From NCBI RefSeq assembly GCF_014645835.1, contig NZ_BMMM01000011.1, positions 248,001 to 312,000 of the forward strand: a DNA stretch of 64,000 nucleotides. Reading direction: 5' to 3'. The notes beneath the pieces were generated by a model that had not been told where the DNA came from, made no database searches, and worked only from the letters and a program-made list of their open reading frames with translations. Each line of letters opens with the position of its first letter. The stretch's first letter is position 1. The DNA is from Streptomyces albiflavescens. GTDB taxonomy: Bacteria; Actinomycetota; Actinomycetes; Streptomycetales; Streptomycetaceae. Positions 17,697 to 27,243 of the stretch are shown in pieces. Made by a program: the position numbers and the translations under genes.

Positions 17697-18415
17697 GCGG
17701 CTCGGCCTTCCGTCTCGGTGACCGGGGGCAGGTGGACCGTGTTCACACGCCGTCCGTCGAGCAGTGACACCGTGCGGTCGGCGAGCGCGGCGGTGTCCGC
17801 GTCGTGCGTGGCGAGGACGACCGTGATGCCGTGGGAACGGGCGGCCGTGGTGAGGGTGCGCAGCACATGGGCGCGGTCGGCGCGGTGCAGCGGGGCCGTC
17901 GGCTCGTCGGCGAACAGCACAGTGGGGGCGGGGACGAGTGCCCGCGCGATGGCGACGCGCTGGCGCTCGGCCTGGAGCAGGGTGTGCGGGCGCTTGCGGG
18001 CGCAGTCCCCGATGTCGAGCCGCTCCAGCCATTCCAGGGCGGTCTTCTTGGCGGCCCGGCGTCCGGTGCCGCGCAGCATCAGCGGCAGCGCGGCGTTCTC
18101 CCAGGCGTTCAGCTCGGGGATCAGGACGGGGGCCGGGTCGATCCAGCCGAAGCGGTCGCGGCGCAGACGTTCGCGGCTGAGCGGGCCCATGGTGTGCACG
18201 GGCACGCTGTTGAACCAGACCTCGCCCTGCTGCGGCAGCAGCTGGCCCGACAGGCACTGGAGCAGGGTTGTCTTGCCGCTGCCGCGCGGGCCGCCGACGG
18301 CCAGGATCTCGCCCTCGCGGACTCCGAGCGAGACACCGCTGAGCGCGGGCGAGCCGTTGTGCTTGACGTGCAGGGCGCGTGCCCAGAGCACGTCGTTGTC
18401 CGGCGGGGCCACCAT
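17678..18415 (-). CDS. ABC transporter ATP-binding protein, atypical signature
   Basis: ATPase partner of the downstream permease. Walker A GPRGSGKTT and Walker B TVLFADEP with the ATHD switch are intact, but the usual LSGGQ signature reads LLQAERQRVAIARAL, so the first Gly pair is missing. ATG 18415 (MVAPPDNDVLWAR) has GAGG upstream; a GTG at 18424 is an alternative. 245 residues, the size of MacB/LolD-type ATPases. Because ABC signatures act in trans across a dimer, a homodimer would have two altered sites. Confidence 0.8.
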   Translation of the reverse strand: MVAPPDNDVLWARALHVKHNGSPALSGVSLGVREGEILAVGGPRGSGKTTLLQCLSGQLLPQQGEVWFNSVPVHTMGPLSRERLRRDRFGWIDPAPVLIPELNAWENAALPLMLRGTGRRAAKKTALEWLERLDIGDCARKRPHTLLQAERQRVAIARALVPAPTVLFADEPTAPLHRADRAHVLRTLTTAARSHGITVVLATHDADTAALADRTVSLLDGRRVNTVHLPPVTETEGRAACSLSV

Positions 18416-18560
18416 CGCGTACACCTCGGTTCAGATCGGATTTGCGCTGCCCGAGCGGCCTGGGGAAGGTCGCTCAGTCCCCCGGTCGGGGGAACGAAGG
18501 CAGGGCCGATCGGTCACTGCGCACGCTAGGGAGTCGGGGCCGGGAGGCCGGACAGCACGC

Positions 18561-18605
18561 GGCCCCGGGCCGCCCATTCTCACTCGAACGGGCGGCACCG
18601 GGGCC
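18561..18605 (-). terminator. terminator of the aminotransferase gene
   Basis: GGCCCCGG and GCCGCCC (18561-18575) pair with GGGCGGC and CCGGGGCC (18590-18605) with one bulged A and a 14-nt loop. It lies 45 bp beyond the stop of the minus-strand aminotransferase. Confidence 0.8.
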
Positions 18606-18649
18606 GGTGTTGATCAGTCAGCCGGAAGGCCGGAGCTTCCTGGAGCGGA

Positions 18650-20014
18650 CTACAGCTTCGTCCACGCCTCCGTCAGCACCTGACGGATGATCCCCTCGAT
18701 CTCGTCGAAGGTCGACTGGTCGGAGATCAGCGGCGGCGACAGCTGGATGACCGGGTCACCGCGGTCGTCGGCGCGGCAGTAGAGGCCGTACTCGAAGAGC
18801 TTCTTGGAGACGAAGCCGTAGAGCACGCGCTCCGACTCCTCGTCCGTGAAGGTCTCCTTGGTGGCCTTGTCCTTCACCAGCTCGATGCCGTAGAAGAAGC
18901 CGTTGCCGCGGACGTCGCCGACGATCGGCAGGTCGTGCAGCTTCTGCAGCGTCTGCAGGAAGTTGGCCTCGTTGTCGAGCACGTGCTGGTTGAGGCCCTC
19001 GCGCTCGAAGATGTCGAGGTTGGTGAGCGCCACGGCCGCAGAGACCGGGTGGCCGCCGAAGGTGTAGCCGTGCAGGAAGGTGTTGTCGCCCTTGTAGAAC
19101 GGCTCGGCGATCCGGTCCGAGACGATGGCGGCACCGATCGGGGAGTAGCCCGAGGTCATGCCCTTGGCGCAGGTGATGATGTCCGGGATGTAGCCGAACT
19201 TGTCACAGGCGAACATCGTGCCGAGGCGGCCGAAGGCGCAGATGACCTCGTCGGAGACGAGCAGCACGTCGTACTGGTCGCAGATCTCGCGCACGCGCTG
19301 GAAGTAGCCGGGCGGCGGCGGGAAGCAGCCACCGGCGTTCTGCACCGGCTCCAGGAAGACGGCGGCGACGGTCTCCGGGCCCTCGAAGAGGATCTCCTGC
19401 TCGATCTGGTCGGCGGCCCAGCGGCCGAAGGCCTCGGGGTCGTCGCCGTGGATCGGGGCGCGGTAGATGTTCGTGTTCGGCACCTTGTGCGCGCCCGGGA
19501 CGAGCGGCTCGAAGGGGGCCTTCAGGGCCGGCAGGCCCGTGATGGACAGGGCGCCCTGCGGGGTGCCGTGGTAGGCCACCGCACGCGAGATGACCTTGTA
19601 CTTCGTGTGGTTGCCGTTGAGCTTGTGGTACTGCTTGGCCAGCTTCCACGCGGTCTCGACGGCCTCGCCGCCACCGGTGGTGAAGAAGACCTTGTTCAGG
19701 TCGCCGGGGGCGTGGTGCGCGAGTCGCTCCGCCAGCTCGACGGCCTTCGGGTGGGCGTAGGACCACACCGGGAAGAAGGCCAGCTCCTGCGCCTGCTTGA
19801 AGGCGGTCTCGGCCAGCTCGGTGCGGCCGTGGCCCGCCTGGACCACGAACAGACCCGCAAGACCGTCGAGGTAGCGCTTGCCCTTGTCGTCGTAGATGTA
19901 GGTGCCCTCACCACGGACGATGGTGGGAACGGGCGCGTTCTCGTACGAGGACATGCGGGTGAAGTGCATCCACAGGTGGTCGTACGCGGTCCTGCTGAGA
20001 TCCTTGGTGCTCAC
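18650..20014 (-). CDS. class III aminotransferase (putrescine/omega-amino acid type)
   Basis: PLP-dependent transaminase that probably acts on a terminal amine such as putrescine or beta-alanine, with pyruvate-type acceptors. 454 residues from GTG 20014, chosen because GGGGA sits upstream; a GTG at 20032 would add six residues and overlap the regulator. PLP-site features are TTGGGEAVETAWKLA, VAYHG, SDEVICAFGRLG and the Schiff-base Lys in TCAKGMTSGYSP. It is 2 bp behind an Lrp-type regulator gene and divergent from an aldehyde dehydrogenase, which fits an amine-to-acid route. Substrate inferred from context. Confidence 0.85.
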   Translation of the reverse strand: MSTKDLSRTAYDHLWMHFTRMSSYENAPVPTIVRGEGTYIYDDKGKRYLDGLAGLFVVQAGHGRTELAETAFKQAQELAFFPVWSYAHPKAVELAERLAHHAPGDLNKVFFTTGGGEAVETAWKLAKQYHKLNGNHTKYKVISRAVAYHGTPQGALSITGLPALKAPFEPLVPGAHKVPNTNIYRAPIHGDDPEAFGRWAADQIEQEILFEGPETVAAVFLEPVQNAGGCFPPPPGYFQRVREICDQYDVLLVSDEVICAFGRLGTMFACDKFGYIPDIITCAKGMTSGYSPIGAAIVSDRIAEPFYKGDNTFLHGYTFGGHPVSAAVALTNLDIFEREGLNQHVLDNEANFLQTLQKLHDLPIVGDVRGNGFFYGIELVKDKATKETFTDEESERVLYGFVSKKLFEYGLYCRADDRGDPVIQLSPPLISDQSTFDEIEGIIRQVLTEAWTKL

Positions 20015-20016
20015 GG

Positions 20017-20532
20017 CTATCGGGTTCCCCACATGTAGGTCTGCTTCTTGAGCTTCAGGTAGACGAAACTCTCGGTGGAGCGCACTCCGGGCAGCGCCCG
20101 GATGCGTTTGTTGATGACGTCCAGCAGGTGGTCGTCGTCCTCGCAGACGACTTCTACGAGGAGGTCGAACGAGCCCGCGGTCATCACCACGTACTCGACT
20201 TCCGGCATGGCGGTGAGAGCGTCGGCCACAGGCTCGAGGTCCCCCTCGACAGTGATGCCCACCATCGCCTGCCGGCGGAATCCCACGGTGAGCGGGTCCG
20301 TGACGGCGACGATCTGCATCACGCCCTGGTCGAGCAGCTTCTGGACGCGCTGGCGCACGGCCGCCTCGGAGAGGCCGACGGCCTTGCCGATCGCGGCGTA
20401 CGGGCGGCGTCCGTCCTGCTGCAGCTGCTCGATGATGGCGAGGGAGACGGCGTCCAGCTGGGGACTGCCGTTCCTGGACTCGCGGGAGTCCCTGGGGTCT
20501 GCGCTTCGACTGGCCACGACCTCACTGTGCAC
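20017..20532 (-). CDS. Lrp/AsnC-family transcriptional regulator
   Basis: DNA-binding regulator of amino-acid or amine metabolism. 171 residues from GTG 20532. The N-terminal helix-turn-helix is LDAVSLAIIEQLQQDGRRPYAAIGKAVGLSEAAVRQRV, split here as the LSEAAVRQRVQKLL recognition helix and preceding helices; the C-terminal RAM domain contains YVVMTAGSFDLLVEV and LPGVRSTESFVYL. It is first in an operon with the aminotransferase and divergent from the dehydrogenase, so it likely controls both. Confidence 0.9.
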   Translation of the reverse strand: MHSEVVASRSADPRDSRESRNGSPQLDAVSLAIIEQLQQDGRRPYAAIGKAVGLSEAAVRQRVQKLLDQGVMQIVAVTDPLTVGFRRQAMVGITVEGDLEPVADALTAMPEVEYVVMTAGSFDLLVEVVCEDDDHLLDVINKRIRALPGVRSTESFVYLKLKKQTYMWGTR

Positions 20533-20670
20533 GACGTCTCGACAGTTCCGCAAGGCCGCAGCGATGAAATTCGTTGTTTACGAGGACGTGTCTTGCGGAT
20601 TTCGCAGTTCTGGGGCGATCGGGGGTGTTGAAAACGTGGAGGCACGGATTAGGGTGGGGTCTCAGGCATC

Positions 20671-20691
20671 TCAGGTAGTGGACACCTGAGT
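20671..20691. promoter_or_regulatory. candidate operator upstream of the dehydrogenase
   Basis: CTCAGGT (20671-20677) and ACCTGAG (20685-20691) form a perfect 7-bp inverted repeat with a 7-bp spacer, 30 bp before the dehydrogenase start in the divergent region. An extra CTCAGG lies at 20662-20667. It is a plausible site for the adjacent Lrp-type regulator. Confidence 0.5.
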
Positions 20692-20720
20692 CGTTGGACA
20701 TCCGACAGGAGGGCCGGGCA

Positions 20721-22160
20721 GTGAGCACCGAGCTGCGTCGTCTGCGCAATTACATCGACGGAGAGTTCCGCGATGCCGCCGATGGACGGACCACGGAGGT
20801 GGTCAACCCCGCGACCGGCGAGGCGTACGCGACCGCGCCGCTCTCCGGCCAGGCGGACGTCGACGCCGCGATGGCCGCTGCCGCGGCGGCCTTCCCGGCC
20901 TGGCGCGACCAGACCCCGGCCGAGCGCCAGAAGGCCCTCCTGAAGATCGCGGACGCGTTCGAGGAGCGGGCCGAGGAGCTCATCGCGGCCGAGGTGGAGA
21001 ACACCGGCAAGCCGATCGGGCTCACCCGCTCCGAGGAAATCCCGCCGATGGTGGACCAGATCCGCTTCTTCGCCGGCGCCGCCCGCATGCTCGAGGGCCG
21101 CTCGGCCGGCGAGTACATGGAGGGCATGACCTCGATCATCCGCCGTGAGCCGATCGGCGTCTGCGCCCAGGTCGCGCCGTGGAACTACCCGATGATGATG
21201 GCCGTATGGAAGTTCGCCCCGGCGCTCGCCGCGGGCAACACGGTCGTCCTGAAGCCGTCGGACACCACCCCGGCCTCCACCGTCCTGATCGCCGACATCA
21301 TCGGCGGCATCCTCCCCAAGGGCGTCTTCAACGTCATCTGCGGCGACCGCGACACCGGCCGCGCGATGGTCGAGCACCCGACCCCGGCGATGGCGTCCAT
21401 CACCGGCTCCGTGCGCGCCGGTATGTCGGTCGCCGAGTCGGCGTCCAAGGACCTCAAGCGCGTCCACCTGGAGCTGGGCGGCAAGGCCCCGGTCGTCGTC
21501 TTCGAGGACACCGACATCGCCAAGGCCGTCGAGGACATCTCGGTCGCGGGCTTCTTCAACGCGGGCCAGGACTGTACGGCCGCCACCCGCGTCCTGGTCC
21601 AGGAGTCCATCCACGACGAGTTCGTCGCCGCGCTCGCCAAGGCCGCCGCCGACACGAAGACCGGTCAGCCGGACGACGAGGACGTGCTGTACGGCCCGCT
21701 CAACAACCCCAACCAGCTCAAGCAGGTCGCCGGGTTCATCGAGCGCCTCCCCGCGCACGCCAAGGTCGAGGCGGGCGGCAAGCAGGTCGGCGAGAAGGGC
21801 TACTTCTACGCCCCGACCGTCGTCTCCGGCCTCAAGCAGGACGACGAGATCATCCAGAACGAGGTCTTCGGCCCGGTCATCACCGTCCAGTCCTTCTCGG
21901 ACGAGGCCCAGGCCATCGAGTGGGCCAACGGCGTCGACTACGCCCTCGCCTCCTCGGTGTGGACCAAGGACCACGGGCGCGCGATGCGTCTGTCGAAGTC
22001 GCTCGACTTCGGCTGCGTGTGGATCAACACGCACATCCCGCTGGTCGCCGAGATGCCGCACGGCGGCTTCAAGAAGTCCGGCTACGGCAAGGACCTGTCG
22101 GGGTACGGCTTCGACGACTACACGCGCATCAAGCACGTGATGACGTCGCTGGACGCGTAG
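20721..22160 (+). CDS. gamma-aminobutyraldehyde dehydrogenase-like protein
   Basis: NAD(P)-dependent aldehyde dehydrogenase that would oxidise the aldehyde produced by the neighbouring aminotransferase (for example 4-aminobutanal to 4-aminobutyrate). GTG 20721 has AGGAGGG 7 nt upstream; 479 residues. Family landmarks are [12 protein letters not shown], the nucleotide-binding KPSDTTP, catalytic Glu in LELGGKAP, catalytic Cys in [11 protein letters not shown], and EVFGPVITV. It is paralogous to the gene at 46905-48431. Substrate inferred from context and from resemblance to PatD-type enzymes. Confidence 0.87.
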   Translation: MSTELRRLRNYIDGEFRDAADGRTTEVVNPATGEAYATAPLSGQADVDAAMAAAAAAFPAWRDQTPAERQKALLKIADAFEERAEELIAAEVENTGKPIGLTRSEEIPPMVDQIRFFAGAARMLEGRSAGEYMEGMTSIIRREPIGVCAQVAPWNYPMMMAVWKFAPALAAGNTVVLKPSDTTPASTVLIADIIGGILPKGVFNVICGDRDTGRAMVEHPTPAMASITGSVRAGMSVAESASKDLKRVHLELGGKAPVVVFEDTDIAKAVEDISVAGFFNAGQDCTAATRVLVQESIHDEFVAALAKAAADTKTGQPDDEDVLYGPLNNPNQLKQVAGFIERLPAHAKVEAGGKQVGEKGYFYAPTVVSGLKQDDEIIQNEVFGPVITVQSFSDEAQAIEWANGVDYALASSVWTKDHGRAMRLSKSLDFGCVWINTHIPLVAEMPHGGFKKSGYGKDLSGYGFDDYTRIKHVMTSLDA

Positions 22161-22311
22161 TCCGTACGGCGTGAACCGCGCGGCCCCGGACGGGAGTTGA
22201 TCCCGTCCGGGGCCGCGGTGTTCCCCCTCCGCGGTGGTCAGGCGAGTTCGCCGACGCCGGTGAGGGACGGGAGGTCCGACTGCCCGGCGGGCTTTCCGGG
22301 CTGGATGTGCA

Positions 22312-22686
22312 GTGACGTGCCCGGTCGACCTCACCGACAACGCCGTACGCCACAACCCTCCCGAAGGTGTGGAGAGTTGGGTCCGCCTGTGGACCGGGGT
22401 GGAAGGCGGGCAGCCCGTGCTCCGGATCGCCGACACCGGTCCGGTGATCCCGCCCGACCAGGTGACCGGGCTCTTCCAGCCCTCCCGCCGCCTCGGCGCC
22501 GAACGGGTCCACGGGCGCGACGGCCTGGGCCTGGGCCTGGCCATCGTCGCGGCCGTCACCGTCGCACACTGCGGCAGGGTCGAGGCGTGGCCACGCGCGG
22601 AGGGCGGGCCTGAGCGTGCAGGTCACGCTCCCGAGGTACGCACCGACTCGTGCGCCGCCGGTCGCCATGGGACGCCGTACGACCTG
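22312..22686 (+). pseudogene. histidine-kinase ATPase-domain remnant
   Basis: The C-terminal ATP-binding domain of a sensor kinase survives without its N-terminus: the N-box LTDNAVRHNPP, the G1-like LRIADTGPVIPPD, and the G2-like GRDGLGLGLAIV are readable. After EAWPRAEGG the frame shifts by one base; the shifted frame continues with LSVQVTLPRYAP to a stop at about 22686. Truncation plus frameshift makes it non-functional. It lies between the dehydrogenase and the binding-protein gene. Confidence 0.75.
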
Positions 22687-22788
22687 ATCAGACCGCTGCC
22701 AACCGATCGACAGGGTGTCGGGTCGCGGGACGACCGGTCGACGCAGCGTCCATTGTCCGGCCATGGGCGGGGGCGGCATGCTGCCCGC

Positions 22789-23979
22789 GTGTCCGTGATT
22801 CGGAAGACCTCGCCCCTGTCCCGCCGGTCCCTGCTGCGCGCCCTGGGCGGTGGTGCCGCGCTCGGCGCCCTGGCCGGATGCGGGGTGCCCGCCGCCTATG
22901 TGTCACCCGGCGACCGGGCCGGGGCCGATCTCTCCGCCCGCGACAAGCGGCTGACGTGGGCGAACTGGCCGTTGTACATCGACACCGACGACAACGACAC
23001 CACGAAGCGGCCCACGCTGGAGGCCTTCGAGAAGCGCACCGGGATCTCCGTCGACTACATCGAGGAGATCAACGACAACGACGAGTTCTTCGGCAAGATC
23101 AGCCCGTCCCTGATGAACCACCAGGGGACGGGCCGCGATCTGATCGTCATCAGCGACTGGATGTGCGCGCGTTTCGTCCGCCTCGGCTGGGTCCAGGAGA
23201 TGGACCGGGCCAAGCAGCCGAACGTCACCAAGTACCTTGACCCGCTGCTGCGTTCGCCCGCCTTCGACCCGGGACGCAAGTCCTCCGTGCCGTGGCAGTC
23301 GGGTATCACCGGCATCGCGTACAACCACCGCAAGGTCGGCCGCGAGATCAAGCACGTCTCCGACCTCTGGGCCGACGACCTCAAGGGCAGGGTCACCCTT
23401 CTCTCCGGCCTGGACGAGGCGTTCGCGCTGCTGATGCAGGGCAACGGCGTCGACATCACCCAGTGGACGGCGGACGACTTCCACCGGGTCTGCGACCAGG
23501 TCGAGAAGCACGTCCACAGCGGCCAGATCCGGCGCTTCACCGGCAACGACTACATCAAGGACCTCTCCAGCGGCGATGTCCTGGCTTGCCAGGCGTACTC
23601 CGGTGACGTGATCCAGCTTCAGGCCGACGACCCCGACATCCGCTTCGTCGTCCCCGAGGAGGGCGCCGAGCTGTGGGCCGAATCGCTGATGATCCCCAAC
23701 CTGGCCCGTCACAAGGCCAACGCGGAGAAGCTCATCGACTACTACTACGAGCCGGAGGTCGCCGCCGAGCTGGCCGCCTGGGTCAACTACGTCTGCCCGG
23801 TCCCCGCGGCCCAGGACGTCCTCGCCTCCTCCAAGGACGAGGACACCGCCGCCCTCGCCGAGGACCCGCTGATCTTCCCCGACGCCACCATGCGGCGCCG
23901 CCTCGCCATCGCCCGTGACATCACGTCGACCGAACGCACGGAGTTCGCCAAGCGCTGGAACGCGATCGCGGGGCTCTGA
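22789..23979 (+). CDS. PotD-like polyamine-binding lipoprotein
   Basis: Extracytoplasmic solute-binding protein of the spermidine/putrescine family. GTG 22789 gives 396 residues with a twin-arginine-like start (LSRRSLLRALGGG) and a lipobox LAGC. The PotD pattern is clear: LTWANWPLYID, FEKRTGISVDYIEEINDNDEFFGKI split over two neighbouring blocks, ISDWMCARFVRLGW, and WVNYVCPV. It closely resembles the protein at 48508-49755, but no permease or ATPase lies beside it here. It may share the potABC-type subunits 26 kb downstream. Confidence 0.87.
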   Translation: MSVIRKTSPLSRRSLLRALGGGAALGALAGCGVPAAYVSPGDRAGADLSARDKRLTWANWPLYIDTDDNDTTKRPTLEAFEKRTGISVDYIEEINDNDEFFGKISPSLMNHQGTGRDLIVISDWMCARFVRLGWVQEMDRAKQPNVTKYLDPLLRSPAFDPGRKSSVPWQSGITGIAYNHRKVGREIKHVSDLWADDLKGRVTLLSGLDEAFALLMQGNGVDITQWTADDFHRVCDQVEKHVHSGQIRRFTGNDYIKDLSSGDVLACQAYSGDVIQLQADDPDIRFVVPEEGAELWAESLMIPNLARHKANAEKLIDYYYEPEVAAELAAWVNYVCPVPAAQDVLASSKDEDTAALAEDPLIFPDATMRRRLAIARDITSTERTEFAKRWNAIAGL

Positions 23980-23993
23980 CGGGGACGTCACCT

Positions 23994-24006
23994 GGTGTGA
24001 CGAGGA
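23994..24006 (+). repeat. 13-bp direct repeat, island left boundary
   Basis: GGTGTGACGAGGA occurs here and, identically, at 34686-34698. Directly inside this copy are TAGTTGGCAC at 24011-24020 and again at 24032-24041; inverted copies lie inside the right end. Read as the left boundary of an inserted block. Confidence 0.55.
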
Positions 24007-24084
24007 TTTTTAGTTGGCACAAAAAGAGGGGTAGTTGGCACCAAGATCACTGTCAGAGCTCAGAGGTGCCGGCGCATCACCTCG

Positions 24085-24420
24085 ATGCACGTGGCTCGGG
24101 CCGCGACCGTGACGACACCAGCGGCCAAGTGTTTGTGCGGGATGTGGCCACCGGCCACGCGATCTTGGAGAGCCCCTGACCGCATTGGATACTCCGGTGA
24201 CGGCGGTGGCATGCACTGTCCTGGACGGGCGCCCGATCGCCGTCATCAGCAGCGCGACCCCGGGTGTCTGGGATCTACGCACGCGACAGTGCTTTTTCGT
24301 GCCGAGCCTGCAGCACGTTTGCAGTGGCGCACGACGGCAGTCTCGTCGTATCGATGACACGCGATATTGCAGTCTTCCGGCACTGCTCCGGTCGTCCGGC
24401 CGGCACGTAGCGTAGGGGCT
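24085..24420 (+). pseudogene. WD40-repeat protein remnant
   Basis: Two out-of-frame pieces read as WD40 blades: DTSGQVFVRDVATGHAI ends at a stop near 24179, and in another frame DTPVTAVACTVLDGRP continues with GVWDLRTRQ. The stops and the frame change indicate a decayed gene, probably of the large ATPase-WD40 type. Nothing functional can remain. Confidence 0.6.
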
Positions 24421-24752
24421 TTCGTTTGGATCAGCGGGCGGACCAGAGGACGAGCCTGCGATGTGGAGTCCGGGCAGGCAGCTGGTGGCGGTCTTCTCGG
24501 AGTGAGCGGCGATGCCTTGCCACGGCTGTCAGTGCAGTTCTGGGAACTTTCTGAGAAGCGGGCCGGGACTTCGGCCGTCGGTGTGCTGTGACCTGCGTCG
24601 TTCTCCGTCGGCTCTCAGGAATCTCCCAGAACCTCTCGGGAACGTCGTATCCGCAACCGCCACTGTGTGCGGGTCCCCATGGGCACGCGGCGCCGCACTC
24701 TCCCCCGTCCGGCGCCGCGTGTCTCCTCGTGAACGAAGCGGAGTTGTTCTGC
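24421..24752. other. gap before the streptophobe gene
   Basis: No gene recognised. The frame of the downstream membrane protein is open from 24588, but the part upstream of 24753 has Cys/Pro/His-rich composition unlike the protein and is treated as non-coding. Confidence 0.45.
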
Positions 24753-26327
24753 ATGGCCGCCACCACGCCCCGTCTCCAGACCAAGCCAGGCTCCAGTCCG
24801 CGGCCTGGTGCCGGAACCAGTCCGCGGTCCGGTACGACCCCCCGGCCGCCACGCCGTACCGTGCCGGTGCAGTTCGTCGGGCCGTGGGAGAACTTCGTGG
24901 AAGGGGCGGCGGCGGCGCTGTGCGCGGTGGTCGCCATGGCGGCCGTGTCCGCGCTCGCGCTGATGTTGCTCGACCCGGGATCTGGCGGCTCGGTCTGGTC
25001 GCTGACCATGGCTCTGACGGCTATGGCCGTCGGCGGTTCGGCCAGTGCCGGTTCTGATGTGTCCGGGGACAGCGGGTCGATGGGCGGCCTGGCCTCCCTG
25101 TTCGGCGGTGGTGGCGGTGGCATGAGCCCGTCGCTGAGCGGTGCGGCCGATGTCGTACCGCTCAGCGTCACACTCGTCGGCGCCGTCGTGCTGTGGATCG
25201 CCTTCTCCCGGCGGTTGGGCTATGGGCAGCAGCGGCGGTTTACCGCCGGTGAACTGGCCGTCCGGGCGGCTGGAGCGGCGAGTGCGGCGCTTTTCACGCT
25301 CATGATGGTGGCTGCTCTTGCGAAGGGATCGGCCACCATGCCCGCGTCGGCGATGACCGGCATGGGGGGCGCCGGCGGCGGCCAGGCTGCCGAGGGTTTC
25401 GGAGGGAGCGGCGGCCTTGGTGAGCTCATGGGCGGTGGCAGCGGTGGTCTGGGCGGTCTCATGGGCGGTGGTTCGGGGACCCAGATGGCCGTGACGTACC
25501 ACGTGAGCGCCGGGTCGGCAGGCTTCGGTGCGGTGCTGTGGGTGGCCGTCGTGCTCGGTGTGGGATGCCTGATCAGCCGACGCGTGCGGCTGCCGTTGGG
25601 CGGCGCGCTGGACCGACTGCGCAGCGGCTGGGGCCGGAGTCTGTCGGCTGTCGTACGTACGGTCCTCATCCTGGCGGCCGTGCCGCTGGTGGCCTTGGCC
25701 GTCGTCGGGTCTGTGGTCGCCGGCAAGGCGGGCTCGGCGGCGGGTGCCGCCCTGTTGCTCGCCCCGAACGCCCTTGCGGTGTTCCTGACCCTGGGCGTCG
25801 GTTCCTCGTGGACGGCCGAGATGCATCCGGTGCAGAGCGACAGCAGCAACCCGCTCGCCGCTCTGATGGGCGGCATGGGCGGGAGCACTGGGGCCGTGGG
25901 CGGCGGCCAGCAGACCGACCGTACCGAACACCTGAGGTCCCTGGTGCTTGGCGGCTGGCCCCTGTGGCTCGCGGCCCTCACGGTGACCGCACTCATCCTG
26001 GTCTGCTGTGCCTACCGGGCGGCCCGAGCCACGAACCCGGCCCACCTCGTTCCGCTGCACCCCTACCGAGGACCGCTGGCCGGGCACCTCGGCATGGCCC
26101 AGCGGTTCGGTGTCGTCACAGCGGTCGTGATGGGTGCGGCGGCCTGGCTGGTGGGGGCATCCGGCAACTTCGGCGTCAGCATGTTCGGCAGCGAGATGGG
26201 AGGAATGAGCGTCGAACTGAGCGGCAGCGTGCTGCGGACGCTCGCCTTCGGGCTGCTCGTCGGAGGGCTGGCCGGGTTCGGCGGGAGTCTGTTGGCCGCT
26301 GCGCGCGGTGCGTTCGGGGCACGGTGA
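24753..26327 (+). CDS. streptophobe-family polytopic membrane protein
   Basis: Large integral membrane protein of the kind named 'streptophobe', found in Streptomyces, function unknown. ATG 24753 (MAATTPRLQTKPGSS) with GGAG about 9 nt upstream gives 524 residues. A Pro/Arg-rich N-terminus is followed by about ten hydrophobic helices separated by Gly/Met/Ser-rich loops (for example LMGGGSGGLGGLMGG). It precedes a two-component pair on the same strand and may be its target or sensing partner; that is only inferred from adjacency. Confidence 0.7.
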   Translation: MAATTPRLQTKPGSSPRPGAGTSPRSGTTPRPPRRTVPVQFVGPWENFVEGAAAALCAVVAMAAVSALALMLLDPGSGGSVWSLTMALTAMAVGGSASAGSDVSGDSGSMGGLASLFGGGGGGMSPSLSGAADVVPLSVTLVGAVVLWIAFSRRLGYGQQRRFTAGELAVRAAGAASAALFTLMMVAALAKGSATMPASAMTGMGGAGGGQAAEGFGGSGGLGELMGGGSGGLGGLMGGGSGTQMAVTYHVSAGSAGFGAVLWVAVVLGVGCLISRRVRLPLGGALDRLRSGWGRSLSAVVRTVLILAAVPLVALAVVGSVVAGKAGSAAGAALLLAPNALAVFLTLGVGSSWTAEMHPVQSDSSNPLAALMGGMGGSTGAVGGGQQTDRTEHLRSLVLGGWPLWLAALTVTALILVCCAYRAARATNPAHLVPLHPYRGPLAGHLGMAQRFGVVTAVVMGAAAWLVGASGNFGVSMFGSEMGGMSVELSGSVLRTLAFGLLVGGLAGFGGSLLAAARGAFGAR

Positions 26328-26469
26328 CAGCGGACTTTATGCGGCGAAGACAGGACGGTTCCGTATCCTGCCGTGCAGGATCCCGGCTGCCGTGCGCTGC
26401 GCGTTTTCCGCCGTGCCCCCTATCTGTGGCGGGGCCGGGAGCATGTTCCCGGTTGCCTGGAGGCCCCCT

Positions 26470-27243
26470 TTGATTGCAATTGAGCGTGCTGCCCGGCCTG
26501 GCACCGGTGCTGGAAGCGACTTCAACCTGACGCATGCCAGAGATGTGAATCTGTTGGTGGTGGACGACGAATCCACCGTCCGGGAGCTGCTGTGTGCGGC
26601 CTTGAGGCACGCAGGCTTCACCGTCGCCGCGGCTGGGACGGGTCAGGAGGCGCTGGACCGGGCGCGGGAGGTCACACCGGATCTGGTGCTGCTCGATGTC
26701 ATGCTGCCCGACCTGGACGGCTTCGAGGTGATCCGGCGGCTGCGCGGGCAGCACCGCCCTGCCTCGGGGCCCCAGACCGGACACGTCTCCGTCGTGTTCC
26801 TCACCGCCCGCGACGGCACCCGGGACAAGATCGAGGGGCTGGTCCTGGGCGGCGACGACTACGTGACCAAACCCTTCGACCTGGAGGAGCTGATCGCGCG
26901 GATCCACGCGGTGCTGCGCCGCACCAGCGGCGACCCCACCGCACTGCTGCGAGCCGCCGACCTGGAACTCGACCCCGAGGGAATGCAGGCGGCCCGCTCG
27001 GGAGAGCCGCTGCGGCTGTCGCCCACCGAGTTCCGGCTGCTGCACTACCTGATGACCAACGCCGGACGCACGGTCTCCAAGACGCAGATCCTCCAGCGCG
27101 TGTGGGACTACGACTTCAACGGCGACACCGGCATCGTCGACACCTACATCAGCTATCTGCGCCGCAAGATCGACAACGGCGGTCCCAAGCTCATCCACAC
27201 CGTGCACGGCGTCGGGTACGTGCTGCGGGGGCCGAAGTCGTGA
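26470..27243 (+). CDS. OmpR-family response regulator
   Basis: DNA-binding response regulator. The receiver has VDDE acidic residues, phospho-acceptor Asp in LVLLDVMLPDLDG, Thr in VVFLTARDG and Lys in DDYVTKPFD; the C-terminal winged helix ends VDTYISYLRRKI and HTVHGVGYVLR. TTG 26470 is preferred because GGAGG lies 6 nt upstream (257 residues); ATG 26443 is an alternative. Its stop overlaps the kinase GTG by four bases (GTGA). Confidence 0.9.
   Translation: MIAIERAARPGTGAGSDFNLTHARDVNLLVVDDESTVRELLCAALRHAGFTVAAAGTGQEALDRAREVTPDLVLLDVMLPDLDGFEVIRRLRGQHRPASGPQTGHVSVVFLTARDGTRDKIEGLVLGGDDYVTKPFDLEELIARIHAVLRRTSGDPTALLRAADLELDPEGMQAARSGEPLRLSPTEFRLLHYLMTNAGRTVSKTQILQRVWDYDFNGDTGIVDTYISYLRRKIDNGGPKLIHTVHGVGYVLRGPKS

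Noticed and set aside
24615-26087. 490-residue minus-strand frame
   Set aside because: Antisense of the streptophobe gene; no domain recognised.
26592-27240. In-frame upstream extension of the sensor kinase
   Set aside because: Overlaps the OmpR-type regulator in another frame; composition is noise until GTG 27240.
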